Shown: positions 18,974 to 28,000, counted from the first letter of the stretch. The stretch is 64,000 nucleotides of DNA from JAGWBD01 sp965220615 (GCA_965220615.1 CBDCQL010000002.1:1426001-1490000), one strand, 5' to 3'. Notes: generated from the letters alone by a model not told the origin. Program-made: numbers and translations.

Positions 18974-20023
18974 TCAGGGTTCGACCAGCAACTTCTGCAC
19001 GCCCGCTTCCCAGGCGGCATAACTGGCGAAAGCTTCCGCGGTCCCGGCAAGAGGATAGCGCTGCGAAATCATATCTTCCAGCGCAAGGCTGCCCCCCAGC
19101 GCCAGTTGAATTGAGCGCGGATAGGTATGTTTCATGCGCCGCGACATGAGCAGGGTCAGCCCCTTGCGCCGCGCCGTGGAATGTTTCATGGTGAGCACGT
19201 CCGCCGAAGGGATGCCAACCAATACCACCTTTGCGCCGGGCCGCGCCATTTCTGCGGCCTCCGCGATGGACTCATCGGCCCAGGCCGCCTCGAAGACCAC
19301 GTCCGCGCCGCGGCCGGAGGTCAACTGGTCGACGCGTTCGATCGAGTCACCCTCCGCGCAGCACCAGACCTCGCTGGCGCCCCAGTCCCTCGCGGCCGCT
19401 GCCCGCCAGGGAAAACAGTCACAGGCATAAATCGGGTCCGCGCCGGCCAGACGGGCCAGGCGGATAATGAGCAGACCGATGGGCCCGCAGCCGAGCACCA
19501 CCACGCTCTCCGCCAGGCGCAGCCGCGCCAGGTCCACGGCATGCAACGCGACCCCCACGGCCTCCAGCAGAGCGCCCTCGGCATCGCTGAGCGCGTCCGG
19601 CAGAGGGAAACAGCCATGGGCCGGCACCAGCATGCGTTCGCACAGCGCGCCATCGTCCGGCCACAGGCCGCAAAAGTGCAGCCGCCGACAGAGATTGGGG
19701 TGCCCCTTCAGGCAAAGGTCGCAACGCAAACAGGGCTGCGCCGGATCGACGGCCACGCGCTGTCCCGGCTGCAGGGGCTCGTCGTTGCCGTCACGCGCGT
19801 TATCGCCACAGGCCAGCACCTGACCGGCGAATTCGTGGCCCAGAATCAGGGGCTGCTGCACGACCGTGTCGCCGATGCGGCCGTCTTCGAAACTGTGCAG
19901 GTCCGAGCCGCAGATGCCAACGGCCTTGACCCTGATCAGCACTTGCCCAGGTCCCGGGTCCCCCGGCGCTTCCACCTCTTCAATGCGAATGTCCCGCGCG
20001 CCGTGCAGTCTGGCGGCCAGCAT
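18974..20023 (-). CDS. Zinc-dependent alcohol (polyol) dehydrogenase
   Basis: A ~349-aa medium-chain dehydrogenase. It has the catalytic-zinc motifs VGICGSDLHSF and ILGHEFAGQV, the structural-zinc quartet CLRCDLCLKGHPNLC, and the NAD-binding VVVLGCGPIGLLIIRLA. It resembles sorbitol, L-threonine or L-idonate dehydrogenases, and the substrate is unknown. ATG at 20023 is chosen; a TTG at 20047 would overlap the PhyH stop, and neither has a strong ribosome site. It is the last gene of the sulfatase-PhyH-ADH operon, which suggests oxidation of a sugar or sugar alcohol freed by the sulfatase. Confidence 0.82.
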   Translation of the reverse strand: MLAARLHGARDIRIEEVEAPGDPGPGQVLIRVKAVGICGSDLHSFEDGRIGDTVVQQPLILGHEFAGQVLACGDNARDGNDEPLQPGQRVAVDPAQPCLRCDLCLKGHPNLCRRLHFCGLWPDDGALCERMLVPAHGCFPLPDALSDAEGALLEAVGVALHAVDLARLRLAESVVVLGCGPIGLLIIRLARLAGADPIYACDCFPWRAAAARDWGASEVWCCAEGDSIERVDQLTSGRGADVVFEAAWADESIAEAAEMARPGAKVVLVGIPSADVLTMKHSTARRKGLTLLMSRRMKHTYPRSIQLALGGSLALEDMISQRYPLAGTAEAFASYAAWEAGVQKLLVEP

Positions 20024-20040
20024 GGTCTGGCGCGTGCCGC

Positions 20041-20949
20041 CTAGCAACTGACGTCCTTGCCACCCTCGCCAAAGAGGCGCAGACGTTCGCTGTCGTTGGG
20101 GAGGAAATCCACGCTGGCCGGTCGATAGTGAAATTGCAGGGCGCGTCGGCGCAGGTGCGAGTGGCTGGGCGGGGTGCCATGGTGCAACAGGCCGTCGAAG
20201 AAAAGGCAGTCGCCAAGTTGCATCGGCAGGGCCAGGCAGCGGCCGGTCTGCACGTCGGTGTCACAGATCTGCCAGTCGCGACGCTGGAAATGCACCACCG
20301 GCCCCTCCTTGTGCGAACCGGGAATGACGTGCATACAGCCATTCTCGACCACCGCCTCATCCAGCGCCAGCCAGATGCCGACCACCTGCGTGCCCTGGGG
20401 CAGATCGAAATAGGCACAATCCTGGTGCCAGGGCTTCTCACGGCCAATCCGTGGCGGTTTCAACAGCGCCATGTCCTGAAACATCCGGGGTTCGTCCCCG
20501 AGCATTTCGCGCAGGACCATCTGTATTCCGGCGTGCCGGGCAACTGCCTGCATTCGCGGCTCATATTCCACGAAGTCGCTCAGCTTGCGAATGGCGTCCT
20601 GGCGCCGTTCCGGCTCCAGCGTGCCAAATCGGCCGCGGGCACTGGCTTCATAGCGAACCACGTAGTCGCCGGGAACGTGTCCGGCGCAAAGGGCCTCAAT
20701 CCCGGCCAGCGCGTCTCGCACTTCCGCCGCAGAGAGGGCCTGGCGCACCATCAGAAAGCCCAGTTCGCGAAAAAGTGTCAACTCCTCATTCGAGACGGCA
20801 GCGAGTCCCGCAACGCCTCCCTGGAAAAGGTCGCTGTAGTCGTAGAGATGCGCGGGTGGGTCCGCAATTGCGGGTTCAAAGCCCTGTGCGTCAGTTGGCG
20901 CTGTGTTGGCGATGTAGGGCTGCGTCTTCACAGTGGCCTCGTCCATCAT
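20041..20949 (-). CDS. Phytanoyl-CoA dioxygenase (PhyH) family protein
   Basis: A 302-aa protein with the Fe(II)/2-oxoglutarate dioxygenase jelly-roll. The HxD pair is in KPWHQDCAYFDL, the distal His in DGLLHHGTPPSHS, and the 2OG-binding Arg follows in RALQFHYRP. GCMHVIPGSHKEGP is typical of the PhyH family. Bacterial members hydroxylate varied small molecules, so phytanoyl-CoA need not be the substrate. It lies 7 bases after the sulfatase stop and 17 bases before the dehydrogenase start, so all three are probably one transcript. Two tandem ATGs follow GGAG; the second (20946) is better spaced. Confidence 0.85.
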   Translation of the reverse strand: MMDEATVKTQPYIANTAPTDAQGFEPAIADPPAHLYDYSDLFQGGVAGLAAVSNEELTLFRELGFLMVRQALSAAEVRDALAGIEALCAGHVPGDYVVRYEASARGRFGTLEPERRQDAIRKLSDFVEYEPRMQAVARHAGIQMVLREMLGDEPRMFQDMALLKPPRIGREKPWHQDCAYFDLPQGTQVVGIWLALDEAVVENGCMHVIPGSHKEGPVVHFQRRDWQICDTDVQTGRCLALPMQLGDCLFFDGLLHHGTPPSHSHLRRRALQFHYRPASVDFLPNDSERLRLFGEGGKDVSC

Positions 20950-20956
20950 CGACTCC

Positions 20957-22702
20957 TCATGCGCCTGAGACCCGCGGCATCCAGAATGGCTCGGCTGCCA
21001 TGCGCGCGAACTGCAATGCCAGCATCATGCGTCCGCGCTGCGCGCTGCATGCCGGGTCGCCCCAGCGATCCACCCCCGGCGAACCGGGATACTGCCCGGT
21101 GTCGTGCAGTTCATAACGATCGTTTTCCGGGTCCATCGTAATGCGCCAGCGGCCGGCATCAAGGGTCTTCGTGTACATGGCCGCCGACTTGTTGGGCCAG
21201 GCCAGGCGCTCGTCGTCGAGCGCTTCTTCCTGCGCCATCTGGGCCAGCAACATGCGCTCCACCAGCCAGTCCTTCAACCAGGCATGGTCGGCGTCGCCCC
21301 ACAGGTTGCGCGTTTCGCCAGGGTCAAGCTCCAGGTCGAATAGTTCGCCATAGTCGCGGTGACAGTAAATCGTCAGCTTGTAGCGATCCGTCACCAGGGT
21401 GCGGGCATGCAGCGTTGTCGGCTGATGGTGGTTTTCGACCAGCAACTCGTTGCGCATCCGGGCGACCTGCCCGGCCCACACGGCGCTCTGGTCGATGGCG
21501 GTCATGTCGGCAGGCACGTCGAGGCCGCAGGCGCCGAGGAAGCTGACCGGCAGATCGCTCAGCAACTGCAGCGCGTCGGAGCGTGCGCCCGCCTCGCAGC
21601 GGCCCGGCCAGCGCACGATCATCGGCACGCGAATCATGTCCTCGTAGTGAAAGGGCCCCTTGGCGATCAGACCGTGTTGGCCGAAGAAGTGGCCGTGGTC
21701 GCTGGTGAAGACCACCAGGGTGTTCTCCGCCAGACCCAGTTCCTCCAGGCCATCGAGGATGCGGCCGATGTACTTGTCCATGCAACTGACCATGCCGAAA
21801 TAGCAGGCGATGTCCCTTGCCAGTTCCTCACGATCATGCAGGTGGCAGTGGCAACCGTGCAAGCCGTTGCCGTTTTCCTCCAGCCAGGGCGTGAAGTCGG
21901 GGCCCGGCTGCTGCGTCAGGCGGAAGTGCGGCGGATTGACGTCATGTTCGCCGGGCGTGATTTCCGGCACCGTCAACGTGGCCGGGTCGTACATCGTGTC
22001 CCAGGGCTCCGGCGCCAGATATTTGGGGTGAGGATCGAAGAAACTGGCCCAGAGGAAAAAGGGCTCGTCGTCTTCGGCGTATTTTTCCAGCAAGGCATTG
22101 CTGCGCTCCGTGATCCAGGCGTTGTAGTGGTAGCGCTCCGGGATCAACCACTTGCGCACCTGGCTGTCATTGTTGCCGGTCGGCGTTTCGTAGTAATCGC
22201 GCCAGTTGTCCAGGCCGTTGGCTTCCATCCACAGCGCGTAATGCTGACCTACGTGGGCCTCGGTCGTGTGATTGCGCGCCAGTTCTATGTGCTCAAAGCC
22301 GTAAAAGGGGCCGTTGAAGTCGCGCCAGAAGTCGAGGTCCTGCAGGATCGGCCAGGCCTCCAGCGACGGGTAGTCCTCCGTCCCCTGGAGGGGCTGAAAG
22401 TGCGCCTTTCCGACCAGCGCCGTGCGGTAGCCGGCCCGCTGAAAGATATCCCCCACGGCTGGTTCGTGTTCCGGCAGTTTCATGCCCAGCGAGACAGCGC
22501 CGTGCTGTGCCGGGGCCTTGCCGGTGATCATCGAGGAGCGCGTTGGCGTGCAGGTCGGGTTGGGGCAATAAGCGCGTGTGTATAGCGTGCCCTCTTCGGC
22601 CAGGCGGTCCAGCGCCGGCGTACTGATTTCCGGGTTGAGACTCCCCAGTGTGTTCCAGTGCTGCTGGTCGCTGGTGATCAGCAGGATGTTGGGTCGGGTC
22701 AT
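20957..22702 (-). CDS. Sulfatase (formylglycine-type, arylsulfatase family)
   Basis: A 581-aa S1-family sulfatase. The N terminus reads MTRPNILLITSDQQ with the metal-binding Asp12. The formylglycine motif is CTPTRSS with Cys51, and the second metal site is VFTSDHGHFFGQHG. It removes sulfate esters; the sulfated substrate is probably a glycan, given the surrounding sugar genes. The mature activity needs a formylglycine-generating enzyme, which is not in the window. No signal peptide was seen, so it may act on imported oligosaccharides. ATG 22702 is preferred because AAAGG lies about 10 bases upstream and a TATAAT promoter lies just before it; ATG 22729 would sit very close to that promoter start point. 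Confidence 0.9.
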   Translation of the reverse strand: MTRPNILLITSDQQHWNTLGSLNPEISTPALDRLAEEGTLYTRAYCPNPTCTPTRSSMITGKAPAQHGAVSLGMKLPEHEPAVGDIFQRAGYRTALVGKAHFQPLQGTEDYPSLEAWPILQDLDFWRDFNGPFYGFEHIELARNHTTEAHVGQHYALWMEANGLDNWRDYYETPTGNNDSQVRKWLIPERYHYNAWITERSNALLEKYAEDDEPFFLWASFFDPHPKYLAPEPWDTMYDPATLTVPEITPGEHDVNPPHFRLTQQPGPDFTPWLEENGNGLHGCHCHLHDREELARDIACYFGMVSCMDKYIGRILDGLEELGLAENTLVVFTSDHGHFFGQHGLIAKGPFHYEDMIRVPMIVRWPGRCEAGARSDALQLLSDLPVSFLGACGLDVPADMTAIDQSAVWAGQVARMRNELLVENHHQPTTLHARTLVTDRYKLTIYCHRDYGELFDLELDPGETRNLWGDADHAWLKDWLVERMLLAQMAQEEALDDERLAWPNKSAAMYTKTLDAGRWRITMDPENDRYELHDTGQYPGSPGVDRWGDPACSAQRGRMMLALQFARMAAEPFWMPRVSGA

Positions 22703-22737
22703 TTGCTGTGCGCCTTTGCGCTGCGCCATCCGCAGGT

Positions 22738-22767
22738 ATTATATTGTGCGCTGGACAGGATGACCAA
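22738..22767 (-). promoter_or_regulatory. Promoter of the sulfatase operon
   Basis: Reading the minus strand: -35 TTGGTC (22762-22767), an 18-base spacer, then a perfect -10 TATAAT (22738-22743). A start about 7 bases downstream would give a ~25-base leader with AAAGG before ATG 22702. The same AT-rich spot offers TATATT on the plus strand, a possible -10 for uxaE. Confidence 0.55.
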
Positions 22768-22772
22768 ACGAG

Positions 22773-24143
22773 GTGAGCGTGACATTTGATCTGGTTGGCA
22801 GCGGAAGGGGACGGCGGCTCCGCATTCGCGGCGAGTTGCCGCGGGGTTTCCACGGCGAACAACAGGGCGACTGTTGGCTCTGCCCGCTGGATGCGGTCAA
22901 TGCCGCCGCCCTGCGTCGCGAATTGCCTTGGACCGCGCCGCGACCCCTGGGCCTGGACAAGTCCATCGGCTGTGGCGATCGACTCGGGCTGGCGACGCCG
23001 GGCCACATTCGCGCCGTGCGTAAGGGGGACATGGCGGGCGTCTTCGCCCAGCAGTCCATCCGCGAGATGCAACGCTGCAGCCGCAGCGCGCAGGACGTGA
23101 TCGACGACGCTGCATGGGGCGTATTGCTGATGGACTACCGCGAAGGCTATGGCAGCGACGCGGACCATGTCAAGCAGATCGCCGACATCGACCTCTGCAT
23201 TGAAGCGGGGTTCACCGGTTTCACGCTCGACCCCAACGAACACGTCGACAACGCCGCCCACGACGACGATGCGGCAGCCTTGCAGGCGAAGTACGAATCG
23301 CTGGGCCCGGATGACCTGGAAGCGACCCCCGGTGACTTGCGACGTTTGTATCTTGGAGGCGAGGCTGCCAGCCCCCTGAACGAGGAGACTCTCCTGCGCG
23401 CCAGTGGCAAATACAGTCGCGCCATCATCCGCGTGAAGAATCTGGCGCGTCACATCGAAGAGCGCTTCGGCGGCGACCCCTTTGACCTGGAAGTCTCGGT
23501 CGACGAGACCGACACGCCGACCAGCCCGGCCGAGCACTGGTTCATCGCCGCCGAATTGCAGCGACTGGGCGTGCGGGTGGAAGGTTTGGCCCCGCGTTTC
23601 ATCGGTGACTTCGAAAAGGGCGTGGACTACATCGGCGACCTGCAGCGTTTCGAGGGTGATTTCGCGGCCCATGCCCGCATCGCGCGCGAGATGGGCCCCT
23701 ACAAGCTGAGCATCCACACCGGCTCGGACAAGTTCCGCATCTACCCGATCATTCACCGACATGCCGGAGAACTGGTACACCTCAAGACGGCCGGCACCAG
23801 CTGGCTGGAGGCCCTGCGCGTCATCGCCATGCTCGATGCGCCCTTTTTCCGCGAGATTCTGGCCCTGGCCCGTGAGCGCTTCGAGACCGACCGTGCCACC
23901 TATCACATCTCTGGCCGCCTGGAACGCGTCCCCGTTGACCCGCCCGACGATGCGTTGCCGGCACTCTTCGAGCAATTCGACGCCCGCCAGGCGCTGCACG
24001 TGACCTTTGGCTCGCAACTGGACAGATTCCGCGACCGGCTCTACGCTTTCCTGCACGAACACGAAGGCGATTACCAGGCGGTGCTGGAGACCCATTTCGA
24101 CCGACACATCGCGCCATTCCAGGGCGCTGCGGGAAGGGACTGA
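22773..24143 (+). CDS. uxaE: Tagaturonate epimerase family protein (UxaE-like)
   Basis: A 456-aa protein matching, from memory of the family, the Thermotoga-type UxaE, which interconverts D-tagaturonate and D-fructuronate. Recognisable segments are LGLDKSIGCGDRLGLATPGH near the N terminus, FTGFTLDPNEHVDN, LEVSVDETDTPTSPAEHWF, LAPRFIGDFEKGVDYIGDL and KLSIHTGSDKFRIYP. These hold the conserved acidic and His metal candidates. With UxaC upstream and the SDR directly downstream, it would merge galacturonate into the fructuronate-mannonate branch. GTG 22773 is the listed start; a GTG two codons later is possible. The stop and the next ATG overlap as TGATG. Confidence 0.82.
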   Translation: MSVTFDLVGSGRGRRLRIRGELPRGFHGEQQGDCWLCPLDAVNAAALRRELPWTAPRPLGLDKSIGCGDRLGLATPGHIRAVRKGDMAGVFAQQSIREMQRCSRSAQDVIDDAAWGVLLMDYREGYGSDADHVKQIADIDLCIEAGFTGFTLDPNEHVDNAAHDDDAAALQAKYESLGPDDLEATPGDLRRLYLGGEAASPLNEETLLRASGKYSRAIIRVKNLARHIEERFGGDPFDLEVSVDETDTPTSPAEHWFIAAELQRLGVRVEGLAPRFIGDFEKGVDYIGDLQRFEGDFAAHARIAREMGPYKLSIHTGSDKFRIYPIIHRHAGELVHLKTAGTSWLEALRVIAMLDAPFFREILALARERFETDRATYHISGRLERVPVDPPDDALPALFEQFDARQALHVTFGSQLDRFRDRLYAFLHEHEGDYQAVLETHFDRHIAPFQGAAGRD

Positions 24144-24964
24144 TGCCCTATACGATCGATCTTTCGGGCAAGGTGGCCGCCGTCACAGGCGGCAGCGGCG
24201 TACTGGGCAGCGCCATGTGCAAGTCCCTGGCGGCGGCCGGGGCCTCCGTCGCCGTCATGGGCACCACGCCGGAACGGGCCGCCAGCACCTCCGAGGCCAT
24301 TCTCGCCGACGGAGGCAAGGCCATTCCCCTGGCCGTCAACGTACTGGAGCCCGACACGCTGGCTGCGGCGCGTGAGGAAATCCTCTCCGTCTGCGGCAAC
24401 ATCGACATCCTGATCAACTGCGCCGGTGGCAACGATGCGCGCGCCATGACCTCGCCCGACAATGCGCAAAACCTGTTCAACATTGATCAGGATGCGCTGC
24501 AGTGGACCTTCGACCTGAATTTCTTCGGCACGCTGCTGGCCTGTCAGGAACTGGCGCAGCCCATGGCGGAGGCAGGCCAGGGCGTCATCGTCAACATCTC
24601 CTCAATGGCAGCCCAGCGCCCGCTGACGCGCGTCCTAGCCTACGCCGCCGCCAAGGCCGGTATCGACAACTTCACGCGCTGGCTGGCCGTCTACCTCGCG
24701 CAGGAGTACAGCCCACAGATCCGCGTCAACGCGATCGCTCCAGGCTTTTTCATCACCGAACAGAACCGCCTCATCGTCAGCAACGAGGACGGCTCGCTGA
24801 AGCCGCGCGGGCAGCAGATCGTCGACCACACGCCCATGGGTCGCCTCGGGCAGCCTGAGGAACTGGTCGGCACCCTGCTGTGGCTGGTGTCGGAGGGCGC
24901 ACGCTTCGTCACCGGCACGGTTATCCCGGTCGACGGGGGCTTCAGTGCCTACAGCGGCGTTTAA
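24143..24964 (+). CDS. SDR oxidoreductase, probable D-fructuronate/D-mannonate reductase (UxuB-type SDR)
   Basis: A 273-aa classical SDR. Cofactor motif is VTGGSGVLGSAM, followed by NCAGGN, the catalytic NISS and YAAAK, and PGFFITEQNR, a segment typical of D-mannonate oxidoreductases of the SDR type. Its start overlaps the uxaE stop by one base, so the two are translationally coupled. The inferred step is reduction of fructuronate to mannonate with NAD(P)H. Mannonate dehydratase (uxuA) is not in the window. A hairpin lies just after the stop. Confidence 0.82.
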   Translation: MPYTIDLSGKVAAVTGGSGVLGSAMCKSLAAAGASVAVMGTTPERAASTSEAILADGGKAIPLAVNVLEPDTLAAAREEILSVCGNIDILINCAGGNDARAMTSPDNAQNLFNIDQDALQWTFDLNFFGTLLACQELAQPMAEAGQGVIVNISSMAAQRPLTRVLAYAAAKAGIDNFTRWLAVYLAQEYSPQIRVNAIAPGFFITEQNRLIVSNEDGSLKPRGQQIVDHTPMGRLGQPEELVGTLLWLVSEGARFVTGTVIPVDGGFSAYSGV

Positions 24965-24969
24965 AGATT

Positions 24970-24997
24970 GACGTCCGGGCCAAGTCGCCCGGACGTC
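24970..24997. terminator. Hairpin between the uxaE-SDR operon and msrB
   Basis: Perfect 11-bp inverted repeat: GACGTCCGGGC (24970-24980), 6-base loop, GCCCGGACGTC (24987-24997). It lies 5 bases after the SDR stop and 20 bases before the convergent msrB stop. A T-run is visible only on the minus-strand side (rc of ttaaagatt), so it may serve msrB as an intrinsic terminator and simply fold on the plus side. Confidence 0.6.
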
Positions 24998-25017
24998 GCT
25001 TGCAGAAGTGATAACCG

Positions 25018-25431
25018 CTACTGGTTGGACGCGGGTTCGAAATTCAGCGCCACCGAGTTGATGCAATAGCGCAGACCGGTCTGGTCGCGCGGACCATCAT
25101 CAAACACATGGCCCAGATGCGAATCGCAGCGGCTGCAGGTGACTTCCGTGCGGCGCATGCCGTAGCTGTTGTCCGGTCGCCAGTCCACCGTGCCTTCCTC
25201 GATCATGTCCCAGAAGCTGGGCCAACCGCAGTGTGAATCGAACTTCGTGCCAGAGGCGAACAGCTGCTGTCCGCAGGCCGCACAACAGTAGGTGCCGTCT
25301 TCCCTGTGGTGTACGTACTCGCCGGTGAAGGGGCGCTCGGTCGCCTGGCGTCGCAGCACCGCATACTGCTGTGGCGTCAACTGCTCGGCCCACTCTGCCT
25401 CGCTCTTGCGAACCTTGTTTACGTCAACCAT
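25018..25431 (-). CDS. msrB: Peptide-methionine (R)-S-oxide reductase MsrB
   Basis: A 137-aa MsrB that repairs methionine R-sulfoxide in proteins. The structural zinc cysteines are in YCCAACGQQLF and VTCSRCDSHLGHVF, and the catalytic Cys is in GLRYCINSVALNF. The start is ATG at 25431 with AGGAG 7 bases upstream; a start at 25500 would add 23 residues without family similarity. It lies 90 bases downstream of the uxaA stop on the same strand, so it is probably expressed on its own. No msrA is adjacent. Confidence 0.95.
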   Translation of the reverse strand: MVDVNKVRKSEAEWAEQLTPQQYAVLRRQATERPFTGEYVHHREDGTYCCAACGQQLFASGTKFDSHCGWPSFWDMIEEGTVDWRPDNSYGMRRTEVTCSRCDSHLGHVFDDGPRDQTGLRYCINSVALNFEPASNQ

Positions 25432-25521
25432 GACATCGCTCCTGACTACCCGCCTGTCTGATGCCAGTATGCGCCGCAAATCTTGCCAGAATCTGAACAT
25501 GGCATCAGTGTCGCATCAGAA

Positions 25522-27102
25522 TCACAGGGTGCCGCCCAGGTTCCAGGGGTTGAATTCCGCCTCGCCTACGCCCTGCGCCTCGCTCTTTGAATGCCTGCCG
25601 GAGGCGATCTCAATCATCAACTCCAGCAACTCCTGCGCCGCGTCATCCATCGAAAGCCCGTTGAGAATGCGACCGGCGTCGAAATCCATGTCCTCTTCCA
25701 TGTGTTGATAAAGGGCCGAGTTGCTGGCCAGCTTGATGCTGGGTGCCGGCAGGAAGCCGAAGGCCGAACCGCGCCCGGTCGTGAACACCACCAGGTTGGA
25801 GCCGCCGGCCACCTGGCCGGTAACCGCCACTGGATCGTAACCCGGCGAATCCATGATGGTGAAGCCGCGCGCCGTCACCGGCTCGGCGTATTCATAAACG
25901 CCGGTCAGCGGCGTGCTGCCGCCCTTGGCCACCGCGCCCAGCGACTTTTCGTAGATCGTCGTCAGGCCTCCCAGTTTGTTGCCTGGCGAGGGGTTGTTGT
26001 CGATTTCCATGCCGTGCTTTTCGCTGTGCTGTTCCCACCAGCGAATGAAATCCAGCAGGCGTTCGCCCACTTCGCGGCTGACGGCGCGCCGCGTTAACAA
26101 CTGTTCAGCGCCGTAGATTTCCGGCGTCTCGCCCAGTACGACCGTCCCGCCCTGGCGCACCAGCAGGTCCGAGGCCGCCCCGAGCACCGGGTTGGCCGTC
26201 ACACCGGACCAGCCGTCGCTGCCGCCGCATTGCAGGGCAACCATCAACTCGGAGACCGGGCGGGGACTGCGCGCACAGGCGTTGACCTGGGGTAGCATGG
26301 CTTCAATGGCCGCCACACCGGCTTCAATCGTCTTGCGGATGCCGCCCTCCCCCTGGATGGTGATGCCCGGCGCCTGGCGGCCGCTGCCGTTCAGGTTGTA
26401 GTTGAACACCAGGTCGGCGACCTGGTTGGCCTCGCAACCCAGACCCACGATCAGATAGCCGCCGATGTTGGCGTGCCGCGCCATCCCGGCCAGGGTCCGC
26501 TGCAGCAGTACGTAGTCCGCGCCGCCAATCTGCACGGCGCAGCCGGCCAGATGCGCCAGGGCGATGACCCCGTCGACATTCGGATAGTCCGCCAGGCGTT
26601 CGGGGGTGAAGTGATGCGCGATTTCCCGCGTCGTGTGCGCCGAGCAATTGACGGTCGAGATGACAGCGATGAAGTTGCGCGTGCCGACCTGACCATTTTC
26701 CCGCAGGTAGCCGTCAAAGGTTAGCCGTTGTGCCGGCGGCACGTAGTCCACGGCTGCAACATCCTGGGCAAACTCGTACTCCTGTACGAGTTCCTGTACG
26801 GCCAGATTTTGCGTGTGGACGTGGTCGCCGGCCTGAATCGCCCGCGTGGCGAAACCGATGGTCTGGCCGTAACGGCGTACGGTCTCACCGGAGCCAAGGT
26901 CATCGAGCGCAAACTTGTGGCCGTCGGCGACAAAGTCGCGCAGGGTCAGAACGCCGCCGTCGGTGTCCAGGGTCGTGCCGGGCTGCAGGGGCCTGCGGGC
27001 GATGGCCACGTTGTCGCCCGCATTCAGGCGGATGGCGACCTCATCAAAGGGCACGTTTGACTGGATGACGTCCCCGAAGAAACGAACATTCTGATCCACC
27101 AT
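25522..27102 (-). CDS. uxaA: Altronate dehydratase (UxaA family)
   Basis: A 526-aa fused UxaA: an N-terminal SAF domain (VAIARRPLQPGTTL region) and the larger dehydratase domain beginning at FDGYLRENGQVGTRNF. Typical segments are ISTVNCSAHTTREIAHHF, VALQCGGSDGWSGVTANPVLG and DNNPSPGNKLGGLTTIYEKSLGA. It dehydrates D-altronate (or a related aldonate) to 2-keto-3-deoxygluconate. AGGAAAGG lies 4 bases upstream of the ATG. It follows the FAH-family gene by 19 bases, so it probably belongs to the SDR-FAH-uxaA operon, which links hexuronate and pentonate enzymes. Galactarate or fuconate dehydration are alternatives. Confidence 0.87.
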   Translation of the reverse strand: MVDQNVRFFGDVIQSNVPFDEVAIRLNAGDNVAIARRPLQPGTTLDTDGGVLTLRDFVADGHKFALDDLGSGETVRRYGQTIGFATRAIQAGDHVHTQNLAVQELVQEYEFAQDVAAVDYVPPAQRLTFDGYLRENGQVGTRNFIAVISTVNCSAHTTREIAHHFTPERLADYPNVDGVIALAHLAGCAVQIGGADYVLLQRTLAGMARHANIGGYLIVGLGCEANQVADLVFNYNLNGSGRQAPGITIQGEGGIRKTIEAGVAAIEAMLPQVNACARSPRPVSELMVALQCGGSDGWSGVTANPVLGAASDLLVRQGGTVVLGETPEIYGAEQLLTRRAVSREVGERLLDFIRWWEQHSEKHGMEIDNNPSPGNKLGGLTTIYEKSLGAVAKGGSTPLTGVYEYAEPVTARGFTIMDSPGYDPVAVTGQVAGGSNLVVFTTGRGSAFGFLPAPSIKLASNSALYQHMEEDMDFDAGRILNGLSMDDAAQELLELMIEIASGRHSKSEAQGVGEAEFNPWNLGGTL

Positions 27103-27121
27103 GACACCTTTCCTCCGTCCC

Positions 27122-28000
27122 CTACACCACCTGCGCGATATTCATCAGTTCGCCAATGCCATCAATCCCGATGACGATGACGTCACCGGCCTCCAGCGTG
27201 AAGTCCGGCGGCGGCACGATCGCGGTCCCCGTCAGTAGCACGGCGCCTTTGGGCAACCTGTAGGTGCGACCCAGGAAGTCGCCCAGCTCCGGGATGCGGC
27301 GTCGAATGCGGCTGGTATGAATCGACTCGCGAAAGACTTCCCGGCCCTCGCGTTCGATGCGCATGCGAATCTGTGCGTCCGGCCAGTCCTCGGTGGCGCG
27401 CAGGGCGATGCCAGGGCCGAGCGCGCAGGAAGCTGTAAACATCTTTGCCTGGGGCAGATAGAGCGGATTGGCGCCTTCAATGTCGCGGCTGCTCATGTCG
27501 TTGCCAACCGTGAAGCCGACCGCTTCCATGGCCGGATTGTAGACCACGCCCAGTTCCGGCTCCGGCACGGACCAGCTGGCGTCGGAGCGGATGCCAACAT
27601 CGCCTCCCGGACCGATGACGCGCCAGGCCTGAGCCTTGAAAAATATCTCCGGGCGCTCCGCGACGTACACGCGGGCGTAGACGTCGCCGCCATCGATGGC
27701 TTCTTCCTGGCGCGCCTTGCGACTGTCCTCGTAGGTCACTCCCGCCGCCCAGACTTCCTGCTCATCCACCGGCGCCAGCAGGGGCAATTCGAATTCCCCG
27801 CGGGGCCAACGTGTTTCCGCCGCGGACGCCTGTTCCCGCAAGGCGTCAATGGCTTCCGCGGCCCGTCCCACGCTGCCCGCCAGCCAGTCAGAAAGCGAGC
27901 CAACAGCGTCGTGAACGTCCGATACCGTTTCCCCTTCCTGCAGGACGTAGCGCGGCCCCTGCTCGGGATCGTGAACGCGCAGCAGAAGTGGATCGCTCAT
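27122..28000 (-). CDS. FAH-family 2-keto-3-deoxy-pentonate dehydratase (KdaD/XylX-like)
   Basis: A 292-aa protein of the fumarylacetoacetate-hydrolase fold. The stretch VWAAGVTYEDSRKARQEE, then YVAERPEIFFKA, RVIGPGGDVGIRSD, SVPEPELGVVYN and GNDMSSRDIEGANPLYLPQAK, is the pattern of 2-dehydro-3-deoxy-D-arabinonate dehydratases. These convert ketodeoxypentonates to 2-oxoglutarate semialdehyde, the third step of the Weimberg pathway. Context agrees: a YjhG-type pentonate dehydratase and a KGSA dehydrogenase are divergently encoded 0.9 kb away. A diketo-hydrolase role in rhamnose/fucose oxidation is the main alternative. Its start overlaps the SDR stop (ATGA). Confidence 0.8.
   Translation of the reverse strand: MSDPLLLRVHDPEQGPRYVLQEGETVSDVHDAVGSLSDWLAGSVGRAAEAIDALREQASAAETRWPRGEFELPLLAPVDEQEVWAAGVTYEDSRKARQEEAIDGGDVYARVYVAERPEIFFKAQAWRVIGPGGDVGIRSDASWSVPEPELGVVYNPAMEAVGFTVGNDMSSRDIEGANPLYLPQAKMFTASCALGPGIALRATEDWPDAQIRMRIEREGREVFRESIHTSRIRRRIPELGDFLGRTYRLPKGAVLLTGTAIVPPPDFTLEAGDVIVIGIDGIGELMNIAQVV

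Noticed and set aside
18962..18978. CCTGA/TCAGG hairpin between uxaC and the alcohol dehydrogenase
   Set aside because: A 5-bp stem is too short to call a terminator.
22293..24107. A 604-codon minus-strand frame spanning the sulfatase start and uxaE
   Set aside because: It crosses the sulfatase promoter and reads antisense to uxaE; no family similarity was seen, while uxaE shows conserved blocks throughout.
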